DNA of 10,192 nt from Candidatus Solincola tengchongensis (lineage in GTDB: Bacteria; Actinomycetota; Geothermincolia; Geothermincolales; RBG-13-55-18), in NCBI GenBank assembly GCA_015711895.1, contig MU158672.1:1-10192 (forward strand). The letters are read 5' to 3'. The position numbers and the translations under genes are program-made. Numbering within the stretch: the first letter of the stretch is position 1; each line of letters starts with the position of its first letter. Under the pieces are notes generated by a model. That model saw only the letters and a list, made by a program, of their open reading frames with translations. It searched no databases and was not told the DNA's origin. Below, one piece after another: positions 1 through 6,275 of the stretch.

Positions 1-219
1 CGAAGGGCCGGAGGGTAACGGTCTCGCTCGCCTCCTCGCACCGTCTCCGAGAAAGAAGGCGAGGGAAAGGAGCGCTCGCTGCGACCGACCCGTCCGGCCC
101 CGGTTGGTCTCCTTATCGGTTGCCGGAGCGGATTCGGGGTTGGGCCGCCGGGCAGTGGCCCTCCTCCGCTGGGGCATCGGGGAGGACCCCCAAAGCCGTG
201 GGGATGTTGTTCGATCCGT
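1..219. other. Left-edge region without a supportable gene
   Basis: This stretch lies downstream of the stop codon of the FAD oxidoreductase gene, which reads leftward. The open frames here are short, Pro/Arg-rich and lack a ribosome binding site, so I treat them as chance frames in GC-rich DNA. A weak inverted repeat (TCCTCC near 167 and GGAGGA near 181) could form a small hairpin, but no T-run follows it on either strand, so I do not call a terminator. The next gene to the left is outside the window. Confidence 0.5.
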
Positions 220-1323
220 TCAGTAGACGCCGAGGCGGGCGAAACCGGGGAGGTTGAAAGGGGCCCGGAATCGGCGGAAATAGAGGGCGGCAAGCCTGGT
301 CATCCTCGACGGGCCCACCAGGTTCATCTGCCATTCCAGCCAGTTCACGTGGGGCCGTATGCGGTACCAGACCCGATTCTTGAAGTTGTACCCTCTCCGG
401 TAGTGACGGTTGAAGCGGTTGAACTCCTCGATGGCCTTGGAGCGGTCATAGACGGCCATGGCCGCCACCTTTCCCGTCACCAAGGCTCCCAGGATCCCGA
501 ACCAGAAGAAGGGGTCCATGGCCCCGCTGATGGTGCCGCACAGTATCAGGCCCTGGTGGAAGAGGCGGGGGTTGTCCGGGCTGGCCAGAGGCACCGCGCC
601 CGACACGTAGGTCCAGTTGTCGTGTTCCACTCCTTCGTGGCGGACCATGAAGTCCCGGTACTTTTCCAGGGCCTTGCGTTCGATGTGGCGGTTGGAGAAG
701 AGGAGGTCGAAGTAGTAGTTGTTGCACGAGCTCAGGTAGCCGTATTCCGAGACCACCTCGTCCACCCAGATCCAGGAGAGGTTGCTGAAGCCGATTTCGC
801 CCCGGGAGATCCACCCGTACCAGCGCAGGTAGGGGAGGCCCAACATCTCGTACACGCTTGGGGTCAGCCCGCAGGCGATGATGGTGTTCTCGGGAAGCCT
901 TCCCAGGTCCTCCCGGCGCAGCGGGGAGGAGAAACGGAACTCCACCCCCAGCCTCGTGGCCTCCGCGTAGAGGAGCGTATCCAGGCTTGTGGGCCGGTTC
1001 CCCCTCTCCACGGTATACATGTCCAGGACCTCCAGCGGGGGGTGGAAGACGGACTCGTGAAAGTAGAAGGGACAGCGGATGAGGGGGTGGAAGACGGGCG
1101 AGAGGTCGATGCCCAGGTATTCGGAGGTGCGTTCCACGTCTATGGAGGTGGTGTGGGTGGAGGGATTGTAGACGCTGTCCCCTCCGTACCCTTCCTCGCG
1201 GTCATGGACCACCACGTGGTAGCCGTGGCGGGCCAGGTCGATGGCCGCCACGAGGCCGGACATGCCGGCGCCGTAGATGGTGACGTCATATGCCTCGGAC
1301 AAGACTCGGCCCCCCTTCCTCAT
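220..1323 (-). CDS. FAD-dependent oxidoreductase, geranylgeranyl-reductase-like fold, substrate unknown
   Basis: A 367-residue soluble protein with a dinucleotide-binding Rossmann motif at residues 14-41: VTIYGAGMSGLVAA (GAGMSG at 18-23), followed by an acidic residue after the second strand (HDREE, 40-44). This is typical of FAD-binding p-hydroxybenzoate hydroxylase or geranylgeranyl-reductase-type enzymes. A second typical block lies at 258-289 (GLILCGTISGAMDP, then GILGALVTGKVAA). It matches the C-terminal FAD ribose/pyrophosphate motif of that superfamily, but Thr264 stands where the family usually has the Asp of the GD motif. The middle (160-230) is rich in Trp, Tyr and Phe, which suggests a hydrophobic substrate. 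There is no signal peptide or membrane helix. The start is uncertain: the ATG at 1323 has GGGAGG only about 2 nt upstream, and an in-frame TTG at 1302 has a better-placed AGGAAGGGGG. The gene is divergent from the unknown gene at 1731. The FAD fold is secure; the reaction is not known. Confidence 0.8.
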   Translation of the reverse strand: MRKGGRVLSEAYDVTIYGAGMSGLVAAIDLARHGYHVVVHDREEGYGGDSVYNPSTHTTSIDVERTSEYLGIDLSPVFHPLIRCPFYFHESVFHPPLEVLDMYTVERGNRPTSLDTLLYAEATRLGVEFRFSSPLRREDLGRLPENTIIACGLTPSVYEMLGLPYLRWYGWISRGEIGFSNLSWIWVDEVVSEYGYLSSCNNYYFDLLFSNRHIERKALEKYRDFMVRHEGVEHDNWTYVSGAVPLASPDNPRLFHQGLILCGTISGAMDPFFWFGILGALVTGKVAAMAVYDRSKAIEEFNRFNRHYRRGYNFKNRVWYRIRPHVNWLEWQMNLVGPSRMTRLAALYFRRFRAPFNLPGFARLGVY

Positions 1324-1347
1324 GCCCTCCCGGACGGATGCGCCGGA

Positions 1348-1358
1348 AATATATTATC
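1348..1358 (-). promoter_or_regulatory. Weak candidate -10 region for the FAD oxidoreductase gene
   Basis: Read on the minus strand, GATAATATATT is the only AT-rich stretch upstream of this gene and offers two overlapping -10-like hexamers, GATAAT and TATATT. A start about 7 nt downstream would give a leader of roughly 20-25 nt carrying the GGGAGG ribosome binding site. I see no good -35 hexamer at 16-18 nt, so the call rests on position and base composition only. Confidence 0.35.
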
Positions 1359-1701
1359 ACCGGAAGACCGAAGGCGGCGGGATAAGCGCGTTCAGTGATT
1401 CCCTCGACTTCCAGCAATGCGTCCCGGCGCCGAAAGGTCTGCGCTCCGCAAGCGGCGGGCGGGAAGCCATGCCCCGGTTATCTTGAGGCCTCCCGCATAC
1501 GTCCGGGATGGGAAGGCCGGCAGGCCTGCAGTGTGGGCGTCGAAGGCCCGCCGGGGGCCTCTCCTGCCTCCCGGGGGAGAGAAATGGCTTGGTCCAGAGT
1601 GGCTACGAGAAGGGTGCCGCGAGTCAGGTTGCGGCGCAGCGGGAATGAGGGCGGGGCGTCAATCAAGACCCGAGCTTATAAGAGGGGGGACGACAACGGC
1701 C

Positions 1702-1717
1702 ACGGGAGCCTTCCCGT
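1702..1717. promoter_or_regulatory. Inverted repeat next to a -10 box, operator candidate
   Basis: ACGGGA-gcct-TCCCGT is a perfect 6-bp inverted repeat with a 4-bp spacer, ending one base before the TATAAT at 1719-1724. Its centre lies about 9.5 bp upstream of the -10 box, within the stretch that would separate -35 and -10 elements. There is no recognisable -35 hexamer at normal spacing, which would fit a promoter needing a DNA-bound regulator. The position resembles MerR-family operators, but the sequence does not match one I know, and a 6-bp dyad can occur by chance in GC-rich DNA. Confidence 0.4.
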
Positions 1718-1718
1718 T

Positions 1719-1724
1719 TATAAT
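1719..1724 (+). promoter_or_regulatory. -10 box TATAAT, predicted leaderless start of the unknown gene
   Basis: A consensus TATAAT is followed by 6 bases (GGGGTC) and then the ATG at 1731. Initiation at the usual 7 nt after the -10 box would put the first transcribed base on the A of that ATG, giving a leaderless mRNA. There is no Shine-Dalgarno sequence before the ATG, as expected for a leaderless gene. A -35 element is not evident. The RseC-family gene at 9207 has the same geometry. Confidence 0.6.
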
Positions 1725-1730
1725 GGGGTC

Positions 1731-2897
1731 ATGGAAGAGAGGTACCGAACCCCCGCACGCAGGGAGCGGGATCCCCTCGCCGAGGAAATGGGAAAATATT
1801 CCATATGCTACGCGCTTTCCGAACATTCCTCGGCGGAGGGCAGGGACCGCAGAGGGCGTGACCATTCCGGCATGGAAGTGCAGGGGATAAAGGAGGCCAT
1901 CTTCGGGGAGTCGCTCCGTGAGGGGGACACGGTGGAGGCGGAGGGGATGCTCAGCGCCTATGCCGTCCTCTACCAGCCCCGCGCCTATTACCCGGCCTAC
2001 GTGATGGGGGAGATGCGCGCCGCCCTGCGTCGGGGAGAGCCGCCTCCCCCCACCTCCCCCCATTACCTCCCGGTGTGCCGGCTTCCGAGGCTCCCGGATG
2101 GCTTGGGGATCGGATTCCTATACCCCTCGGGAAGGAGGGACTTCGACCGTCCCGATTTCCCCGCTCACTTGAGAGACGTGCTCACCCGCGATTTTCCCCG
2201 TCTCCCGGTCCTGCTCCCCGAGGGGTTTGATGGGGGCTGGGGGCTGGTCCGATTGCGCGCCAGGGTGTTGCGGCTGGAAAAGGATACCATGAGCCGGCTG
2301 GCCGGAATGGGCGAGGATGCCTATACCGCTTACGCCGCCCGCGGCCTGGTCCATTTCCTGGAGCCCCTGGAGGTGGAGAGGGTCGAGACGCTTCCCATGC
2401 GCGGCTCGCTCTTCGTAGAGATGTCCCTCCCGCAAGCGTGCTCCTGGGAGCGTGCCTGTGGGGCGCTGGACATGGTCCTGCGGGAGGCGGTGGAGGAGGT
2501 CTTTCCTCCCTGCGAACGCGGGGAGAGGGAGGAGGGCACATGTTACCTGCCGCGCGGCGGGCATCACCTGTTCCGCTTCCGCACCCGCCTCTTCGCCATG
2601 GTCTATCGCCCGGCCATAGCCGTCTACCGCGCACCGCGGTTCCTGGGCCTCTTCCTGCCCGAGGACCTCGGACAGGAAGACGAGGGGGTGCACGAACTCT
2701 TTCGGCATCTCGCGGAGTACGTGGGGGACCGCATGTCCGAGGAGACGGGTGCGGGAGCCGCGTGCCGGGTCGAGGTGGCCTACGACAACCGTCTGCCGTG
2801 GGTCCGTCGCCGGGGAGCACTGTCCGGACCGGATTTCCGCCGGCTCGAGTCCCGTTTTCCCTTCCTGGCGCCTACCTTGAAATGGTTGCGGGGCTGA
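1731..2897 (+). CDS. Conserved-looking protein of unknown function, 388 residues
   Basis: I do not recognise this protein. The frame is open far upstream, but I place the start at the ATG at 1731 because a perfect TATAAT lies 6 nt before it (leaderless start); in-frame ATGs at 1788 and 1872 are alternatives with weak ribosome binding sites. The first 45 residues are charged and of low complexity. From about residue 48 the sequence looks like a folded soluble protein, with alternating hydrophobic segments, a run of four prolines near 103, a Tyr-rich stretch near 80-90, and Trp/Arg-rich segments at the C-terminus ending in LKWLRG. There is no membrane helix, signal peptide, Cys cluster or nucleotide-binding loop. 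Third codon positions are strongly G/C, as in neighbouring genes, which supports real coding. It is convergent with rnfB across a 628-bp gap, so it is not part of the rnf operon. Confidence 0.7.
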   Translation: MEERYRTPARRERDPLAEEMGKYSICYALSEHSSAEGRDRRGRDHSGMEVQGIKEAIFGESLREGDTVEAEGMLSAYAVLYQPRAYYPAYVMGEMRAALRRGEPPPPTSPHYLPVCRLPRLPDGLGIGFLYPSGRRDFDRPDFPAHLRDVLTRDFPRLPVLLPEGFDGGWGLVRLRARVLRLEKDTMSRLAGMGEDAYTAYAARGLVHFLEPLEVERVETLPMRGSLFVEMSLPQACSWERACGALDMVLREAVEEVFPPCERGEREEGTCYLPRGGHHLFRFRTRLFAMVYRPAIAVYRAPRFLGLFLPEDLGQEDEGVHELFRHLAEYVGDRMSEETGAGAACRVEVAYDNRLPWVRRRGALSGPDFRRLESRFPFLAPTLKWLRG

Positions 2898-3164
2898 CGC
2901 CGGGCCGGACACCGCAGGATACCGGATGCGCCGCGGCTCCTCTTTTCGGAAAAAGGCTTCCGCTCGGCGAGGGGCGGGGCGATCCTGGTGGGCGACGTGG
3001 CTGAAGGGGATTCGGGGCGGTGCCCGCTCCAGGCTTTGGAGCACGTGCCATAGACCGCGGATTAGGACTGCAGTCGCACACCACGAGAGAAGAGGGTTGG
3101 TAATATATACCATAGAGTTCTTTTCCCTCTCCGAGGCATCGGTCATCCTCGTCGTCCTGGCCCT

Positions 3165-3210
3165 AATGCCCTCCGCGATGCCGGCAAGCCCCGCCGGTTC
3201 GGGAGGCATT
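3165..3210. repeat. Nested stem-loop in the convergent intergenic gap
   Basis: The outer arms AATGCC (3165-3170) and GGCATT (3205-3210) pair perfectly. After one bulged C the pairing continues for three more pairs (TCC with GGA). Inside, CCGGC (3181-3185) and GCCGG (3193-3197) form a second perfect 5-bp stem around a 7-nt loop. No T-run follows on either strand, so a simple intrinsic terminator is unlikely. Confidence 0.45.
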
Positions 3211-3278
3211 GTTGAAGGCGCGGCGAAAACCCCGGCCTTGATAGTGGACATGGCCCGCAGGTGTTCATCCTCATATGC

Positions 3279-3303
3279 ATTCCCGCTATCCTGATGCGGG
3301 GAT
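3279..3303. repeat. Hairpin with 8-bp stem in the convergent gap
   Basis: ATTCCCGC (3279-3286) pairs with GCGGGGAT (3296-3303) around a 9-nt loop, with one G-T pair. Only TT follows on the plus strand before purines, so it could act as a weak terminator for the plus-strand gene or simply be an RNA structure. Confidence 0.4.
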
Positions 3304-3455
3304 TTGAGAGGATAAGCCTTGCATAGGGTACCGGCCGGGGTTGTTCGCCTTCTTGGTGGACGCCCCGGCAGTGGTGGGTATTGTGCATGCATCGCGGAGG
3401 TCATGCGCCGAGTGGGGCCATCGCCTGTCCTCATTGCGGGAATCTACCGGAACAG

Positions 3456-3475
3456 GTTTGAGGGCTGCCTCAAAC
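3456..3475 (-). terminator. Hairpin downstream of rnfB, possible end of the rnf transcript
   Basis: GTTTGAGG (3456-3463) and CCTCAAAC (3468-3475) form a perfect 8-bp inverted repeat around a 4-nt loop, beginning 50 nt past the rnfB stop codon. On the minus strand the bases after it are CTGTTCC, not a U-run, so this is not a canonical intrinsic terminator. It may be a non-canonical terminator or a 3'-end stabilising structure. Confidence 0.4.
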
Positions 3476-3525
3476 GAGGTGGTTTGTGGGCGTGTCCCGT
3501 CTCAGGGCTCGGGGGCGGCGAGGGA

Positions 3526-4434
3526 CTACGCGGTTTCTCCTTCTTTTGCGGGGTCGGTTCCCTCTTCCTTGCTCCGTCCCTTGATCTCTCTCCCTTCCGG
3601 GACCACGATCTCCCCGCCCTCTGGCTGGCCTTCCCTTCCCACCCACAACAGGATGGAGTCCGTGGGACAGACGGCGGCGCAGTCCCCGCAATTGGTGCAT
3701 CTCTCATAGTCGATCACGGCGAAGCCGTTCTCCACGCGTATGGCGTCCGCCGGGCAGGCCTTCTCGCAGCGGCGGCACCCTATGCAGGCCACCTTGCACA
3801 CCGAGGTGGCCTTCTTCCCCGTATACCGGCTCCTGCAGCGCACGAAGACCTTGGCGGTCACGGGGACCATCTCTATGAGGTCACGGGGGCATACGTCGGC
3901 GCAAAGGCCGCACCCCGTGCACTTGCGCACGTTTACCCGGCGGATGCCCTCCTCGTCGAAGGCGATGGCGCTCACCGGGCAGACCTCGGCGCAGTCCTGG
4001 AGCCCCAGGCAGCCGAAGGGGCAAGCCTTGCCCCCTCCCACCAGATGGGCGGCCCGGCATGAGTTGACCCCTTGGTAGAAAGCGCGAAGCGGGGAGAGGG
4101 ATTTTCCGCCTCGGCAGTGGATGTGGGCCACCAGGGCCACCCCCGCTTCCACCTCCAGGCCCATTATCCTGCCCACGGCCGCGGCCACGTCCGGGCCCCC
4201 GGCCCGGCAGACGTTGACCGGGGCCTCGCCGCGGACCACAGCCTCGGCGGCCGCCTCGCAACCGGGGAGGCCACAGGCTCCGCAGTTGGAACCCGGGAGG
4301 GCTTCCAGTATCTCCGCCGCCCGGGGATCGCTCTCCACATGGAAACGCCTGGAAGCCACGGCCAGGAGGGCCCCGAGAAGGATCCCGAAACCGGCCAGGC
4401 CGATCACCGCCTTCCAGACCAGGGACCACTCCAT
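3526..4434 (-). CDS. rnfB: Rnf complex subunit RnfB, multi-[4Fe-4S] ferredoxin-oxidising subunit
   Basis: RnfB accepts electrons from reduced ferredoxin on the cytoplasmic face and passes them into the Rnf complex. The 302-residue product begins with one membrane anchor (about 5-28). The RnfB-type Fe-S domain follows, with C51-x2-C54-x4-C59 and C76. Then comes the region of the long RnfB form (C107, C126, C138, C142, C148, C152) and ferredoxin-like motifs at C172-C182, C213-C227 and C246-C256. I count 24 cysteines, enough for six [4Fe-4S] clusters as known for acetogen RnfB, well above the proteobacterial form. The charged, Gly/Glu-rich tail after about 265 carries no motif. The ATG at 4434 lies 10 bp past the rnfA stop, and that stop is part of TGAGGG, which serves as the ribosome binding site, so translation is probably coupled. 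It is the last gene of the operon. Confidence 0.97.
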   Translation of the reverse strand: MEWSLVWKAVIGLAGFGILLGALLAVASRRFHVESDPRAAEILEALPGSNCGACGLPGCEAAAEAVVRGEAPVNVCRAGGPDVAAAVGRIMGLEVEAGVALVAHIHCRGGKSLSPLRAFYQGVNSCRAAHLVGGGKACPFGCLGLQDCAEVCPVSAIAFDEEGIRRVNVRKCTGCGLCADVCPRDLIEMVPVTAKVFVRCRSRYTGKKATSVCKVACIGCRRCEKACPADAIRVENGFAVIDYERCTNCGDCAAVCPTDSILLWVGREGQPEGGEIVVPEGREIKGRSKEEGTDPAKEGETA

Positions 4435-4444
4435 TTCACATCCC

Positions 4445-5068
4445 TCACAGGTTGAACATGCCCGCGAAGCCCATGAAGGCCAGGGAGAAGAGGGCGGCGG
4501 TGATGAAGGCGATGGGCACTCCGCGGAAGAACTTGGGAACGGGAGCCAGCTCCAGCCTCTCACGCATGGCGGCGAAGAGGATGAGCACCAGGGAGAACCC
4601 CACGGCCACGCCGACGGTGTAGACCAGCGCCTCGGGGAAAGCGTAGTGGTAGGCGATGTTCAGCTTGGTGAAGAACCCCGGCTTGACGCTCTCCGTGGCC
4701 GCGGCCAGGACCGCGCAGTTGGTGGTTATCAGGGGGAGGTAGATGCCCATGGCCCGGTAGAGGGGAGGGCTGGTCTTCTTGATCACCATCTCCACGAACT
4801 GCACCAGGCTGGCGATGATGAGTATGAAGGAGGGGATGTACAGGAACTCCCCCACCCCCAGCGGCTTCAGCACGTAGTTCCAGGCTATCCAGCTCACCGA
4901 GGTGGCCATGGTCATGACGAAGATCACCGAGATGCTCATCCCCAGGGAGGTGTCCAGGCTGGTGGAGACCCCGAAAAAGGGGCACAGGGCGATGAAGCGG
5001 ATGAGCAGGATATTGGCCACCACGGAGGCGCCGAAGAAGAGCAGGAAATACCTCCAGGCCTCGCTCAT
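4445..5068 (-). CDS. rnfA: Rnf complex membrane subunit RnfA
   Basis: RnfA is an integral membrane subunit that pairs with its paralogue RnfE to form the core, where a buried Fe-S centre is bound between the two. The 207-residue product has six hydrophobic segments. It contains the family blocks around ALCPFFGVS (Cys29) and TNCAVLAA (Cys118), the two cysteines that in RnfA/NqrE homologues ligate the intramembrane cluster, and ends in the typical RERLELAPVPKFFRG and FMGFAGM segments. The frame is open upstream, but the ATG at 5068 is chosen because it follows AGGAGGAAGG and overlaps the rnfE stop as ATGA. It is slightly longer than the usual length of about 190 residues. Confidence 0.97.
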   Translation of the reverse strand: MSEAWRYFLLFFGASVVANILLIRFIALCPFFGVSTSLDTSLGMSISVIFVMTMATSVSWIAWNYVLKPLGVGEFLYIPSFILIIASLVQFVEMVIKKTSPPLYRAMGIYLPLITTNCAVLAAATESVKPGFFTKLNIAYHYAFPEALVYTVGVAVGFSLVLILFAAMRERLELAPVPKFFRGVPIAFITAALFSLAFMGFAGMFNL

Positions 5069-5703
5069 GGTCCTTCCTCCTCCACTCCGGGTTTCTTGCG
5101 TGCTTGGTACCACTGTAGCAGGGCGGAGAGCAGCGCGTAGGTCACGAAGGCGCCCGGGAACATGATGAGGATGGTGGGCACGGCCTTGATGTGCAGGTCG
5201 CTGGCGGTCTTGTCGAAGAGCACGATCTTGCCCGTTCCGAAGAGTTCCCGGAACACGCTCATGATGAGCAGCACCGAGGTGTACCCCATCCCGATGCCCA
5301 GCCCGTCCATGAGGGCATGGGAGACCCTGGCGCTGGAGGCATATCCCTCCGCCCGGGCCAGGATGATGCAGTTGACCACGATGAGGGGGATCCATACCCC
5401 CAGGCGCTCGTAGACGGCGGGGATGGTCTTCAGGGTGAGGTCCACGATGGTCACGAAGGAGGCGATGACCACGATGTATATGGGGATGCGCACCTGGTCG
5501 GGTATGAAGTTGCGTATCAGGGAGATGATCACGTTGGAGCAGGTGAGAACGAAGATGACCGCCAGCCCCATGAAGATGCAGTTCTCCACCCGGGTGGAGA
5601 TGGCCAGCGAGGAACATAGGCCCACCATGAGCACCAGCAGGGGGTTGGTGGTGATGAACCCCTTGGTCAGCTCGCCCCACAACGTCCTCTCCCTCTCCTC
5701 CAT
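5065..5703 (-). CDS. rnfE: Rnf complex membrane subunit RnfE
   Basis: RnfE is the paralogue and membrane partner of RnfA. The 212-residue product shows six hydrophobic segments and the family blocks NPLLVLMVGLC (Cys30), CSNVIISLIRNFIPDQVRIP (55-74), WIPLIVVNCIILARAE (104-119, Cys112) and FRELFGTGK (151-159). Cys30 and Cys112 are equivalent to the cluster-ligating cysteines of RnfA/RnfE. The ATG lies 2 bp after the rnfG stop codon, with a G-rich ribosome binding region inside the end of rnfG; its own stop forms ATGA with rnfA. The C-terminus is a short charged cytoplasmic tail. Confidence 0.97.
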   Translation of the reverse strand: MEERERTLWGELTKGFITTNPLLVLMVGLCSSLAISTRVENCIFMGLAVIFVLTCSNVIISLIRNFIPDQVRIPIYIVVIASFVTIVDLTLKTIPAVYERLGVWIPLIVVNCIILARAEGYASSARVSHALMDGLGIGMGYTSVLLIMSVFRELFGTGKIVLFDKTASDLHIKAVPTILIMFPGAFVTYALLSALLQWYQARKKPGVEEEGP

Positions 5704-5705
5704 GG

Positions 5706-6275
5706 TCAGCCCTCACCCCCCTCCTGAAGCGCTTTCCACATCCGGAGGGCCATGTTCACCCCATTGGTTATGCCCTTGGAGGTGAAGGTGGCCCCCGTCC
5801 AGGCATCCACGTCCACCTTGAGGGTGAGGGGTTCGGGACCTTTGCCCCTGAACTTCTCCAGGTACTCCTTGGAGTCCAGGGCCACCGCTCCCAGCCCCGG
5901 GGTCTCCTCGTTGGTCACCGCCTTGATGCCCGTGACCCTCCCCTCCACGTCCACACCGACGGCCAGGGTGATGAAGTTGTAGCCCTTGCTCTTGAGCACG
6001 AAGGCGTAACCGGCTCGCCGCCCGTCCGCGTCGAGGCCCTCGAAGACGGTAATGAGGTCCGGGAAACGAGGCTGCAGGAGAGCCGTCAGCTCTTCGCTCT
6101 CCTGGGGCTGCGCGTCGATGGATGAGAGCACCACATCCGCCGCCTTGGCCCGCCTCTTGGCCTCCTCCAGGGCGATGCGGTCCTTCACCAGGGTGTAGGT
6201 CAGGCCCAGCCCCGCCGCCGCCACCGCGCAGACCAGGAAGGGGCGCAGGCCCAGGTTGAGGATGTGGCGCAGCAT
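5706..6275 (-). CDS. rnfG: Rnf complex subunit RnfG, covalent FMN-binding
   Basis: RnfG is a membrane-anchored subunit with an extracytoplasmic domain carrying FMN bound through a phosphoester to threonine. The 189-residue product has one N-terminal membrane helix (about 10-30). Its FMN-binding domain contains GYNFITLAVGVD (98-109), the conserved NEETPGLGA (122-130) and the flavin-transferase motif D157-A-W-T160-G-A-T163, in which Thr163 is the predicted FMN attachment site. The frame is open upstream for over 130 codons, but that extension is antisense-like His/Pro/Arg-rich sequence, and family alignment starts at this ATG (MLRHILNLGLRPFL). The start lies 76 bp inside the rnfD frame, and the ribosome binding site is weak (AAGGCGGCGGGC). 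Attachment of FMN needs an ApbE-type transferase, which is not in this window. Confidence 0.96.
   Translation of the reverse strand: MLRHILNLGLRPFLVCAVAAAGLGLTYTLVKDRIALEEAKRRAKAADVVLSSIDAQPQESEELTALLQPRFPDLITVFEGLDADGRRAGYAFVLKSKGYNFITLAVGVDVEGRVTGIKAVTNEETPGLGAVALDSKEYLEKFRGKGPEPLTLKVDVDAWTGATFTSKGITNGVNMALRMWKALQEGGEG

Larger units (their letters stand above)
1324..1730. other. Divergent intergenic region
   Basis: About 400 bp separate the minus-strand oxidoreductase from the plus-strand unknown gene. The plus-strand frame of the right-hand gene stays open back to 1395, but the 112 extra residues are Arg/Gly/Ser/Pro-rich, low in complexity and have no ribosome binding site, so I take them as non-coding. 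The left end holds the AT-rich -10 candidate of the oxidoreductase and the right end holds a dyad and TATAAT box. The middle (about 1400-1670) shows nothing I can name. Confidence 0.5.
2898..3525. other. 628-bp gap between convergent genes, structured, no supportable gene
   Basis: The gap lies between the 3' ends of the unknown gene and rnfB. Several frames stay open on both strands, but none has convincing composition plus a start signal. The stretch 3095-3320 is less GC-rich than its surroundings and contains GGTA-atata-TACC (3099-3111), a 10-nt palindrome GACTGCAGTC (3066-3075) and three hairpins listed separately. An ATG at 3403 has a good GGAGG in front, but its frame simply runs on antisense through rnfB. 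The gap could hold a small RNA, a decayed element or only transcription ends. Confidence 0.5.

Noticed and set aside
205..222. TTCGATCC resembling a tRNA T-loop
   Set aside because: The flanking bases do not pair into a T-arm, and no acceptor, D or anticodon arm can be drawn around it.
349..1398. Plus-strand open frame antisense to the FAD oxidoreductase
   Set aside because: The product is Val/Gly/His-rich low-complexity sequence, while the minus strand encodes a clear Rossmann-fold protein.
1395..1730. N-terminal extension of the unknown gene to 1395
   Set aside because: The extra 112 residues are low-complexity and Arg/Gly-rich. The region contains a consensus -10 box and dyad just before the ATG at 1731, so it is better read as promoter DNA.
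2118..3434. Long minus-strand open frame (438 codons) antisense to the unknown gene and into the gap
   Set aside because: Most of it mirrors the plus-strand gene. The product is Pro/Arg/Gly-rich without any family resemblance, and there is no ribosome binding site; long shadow frames are expected at this GC content.
3403..4062. Plus-strand frame starting at an ATG with GGAGG upstream
   Set aside because: Despite the good ribosome binding site, the frame runs antisense through rnfB and its product shows only shadow composition.
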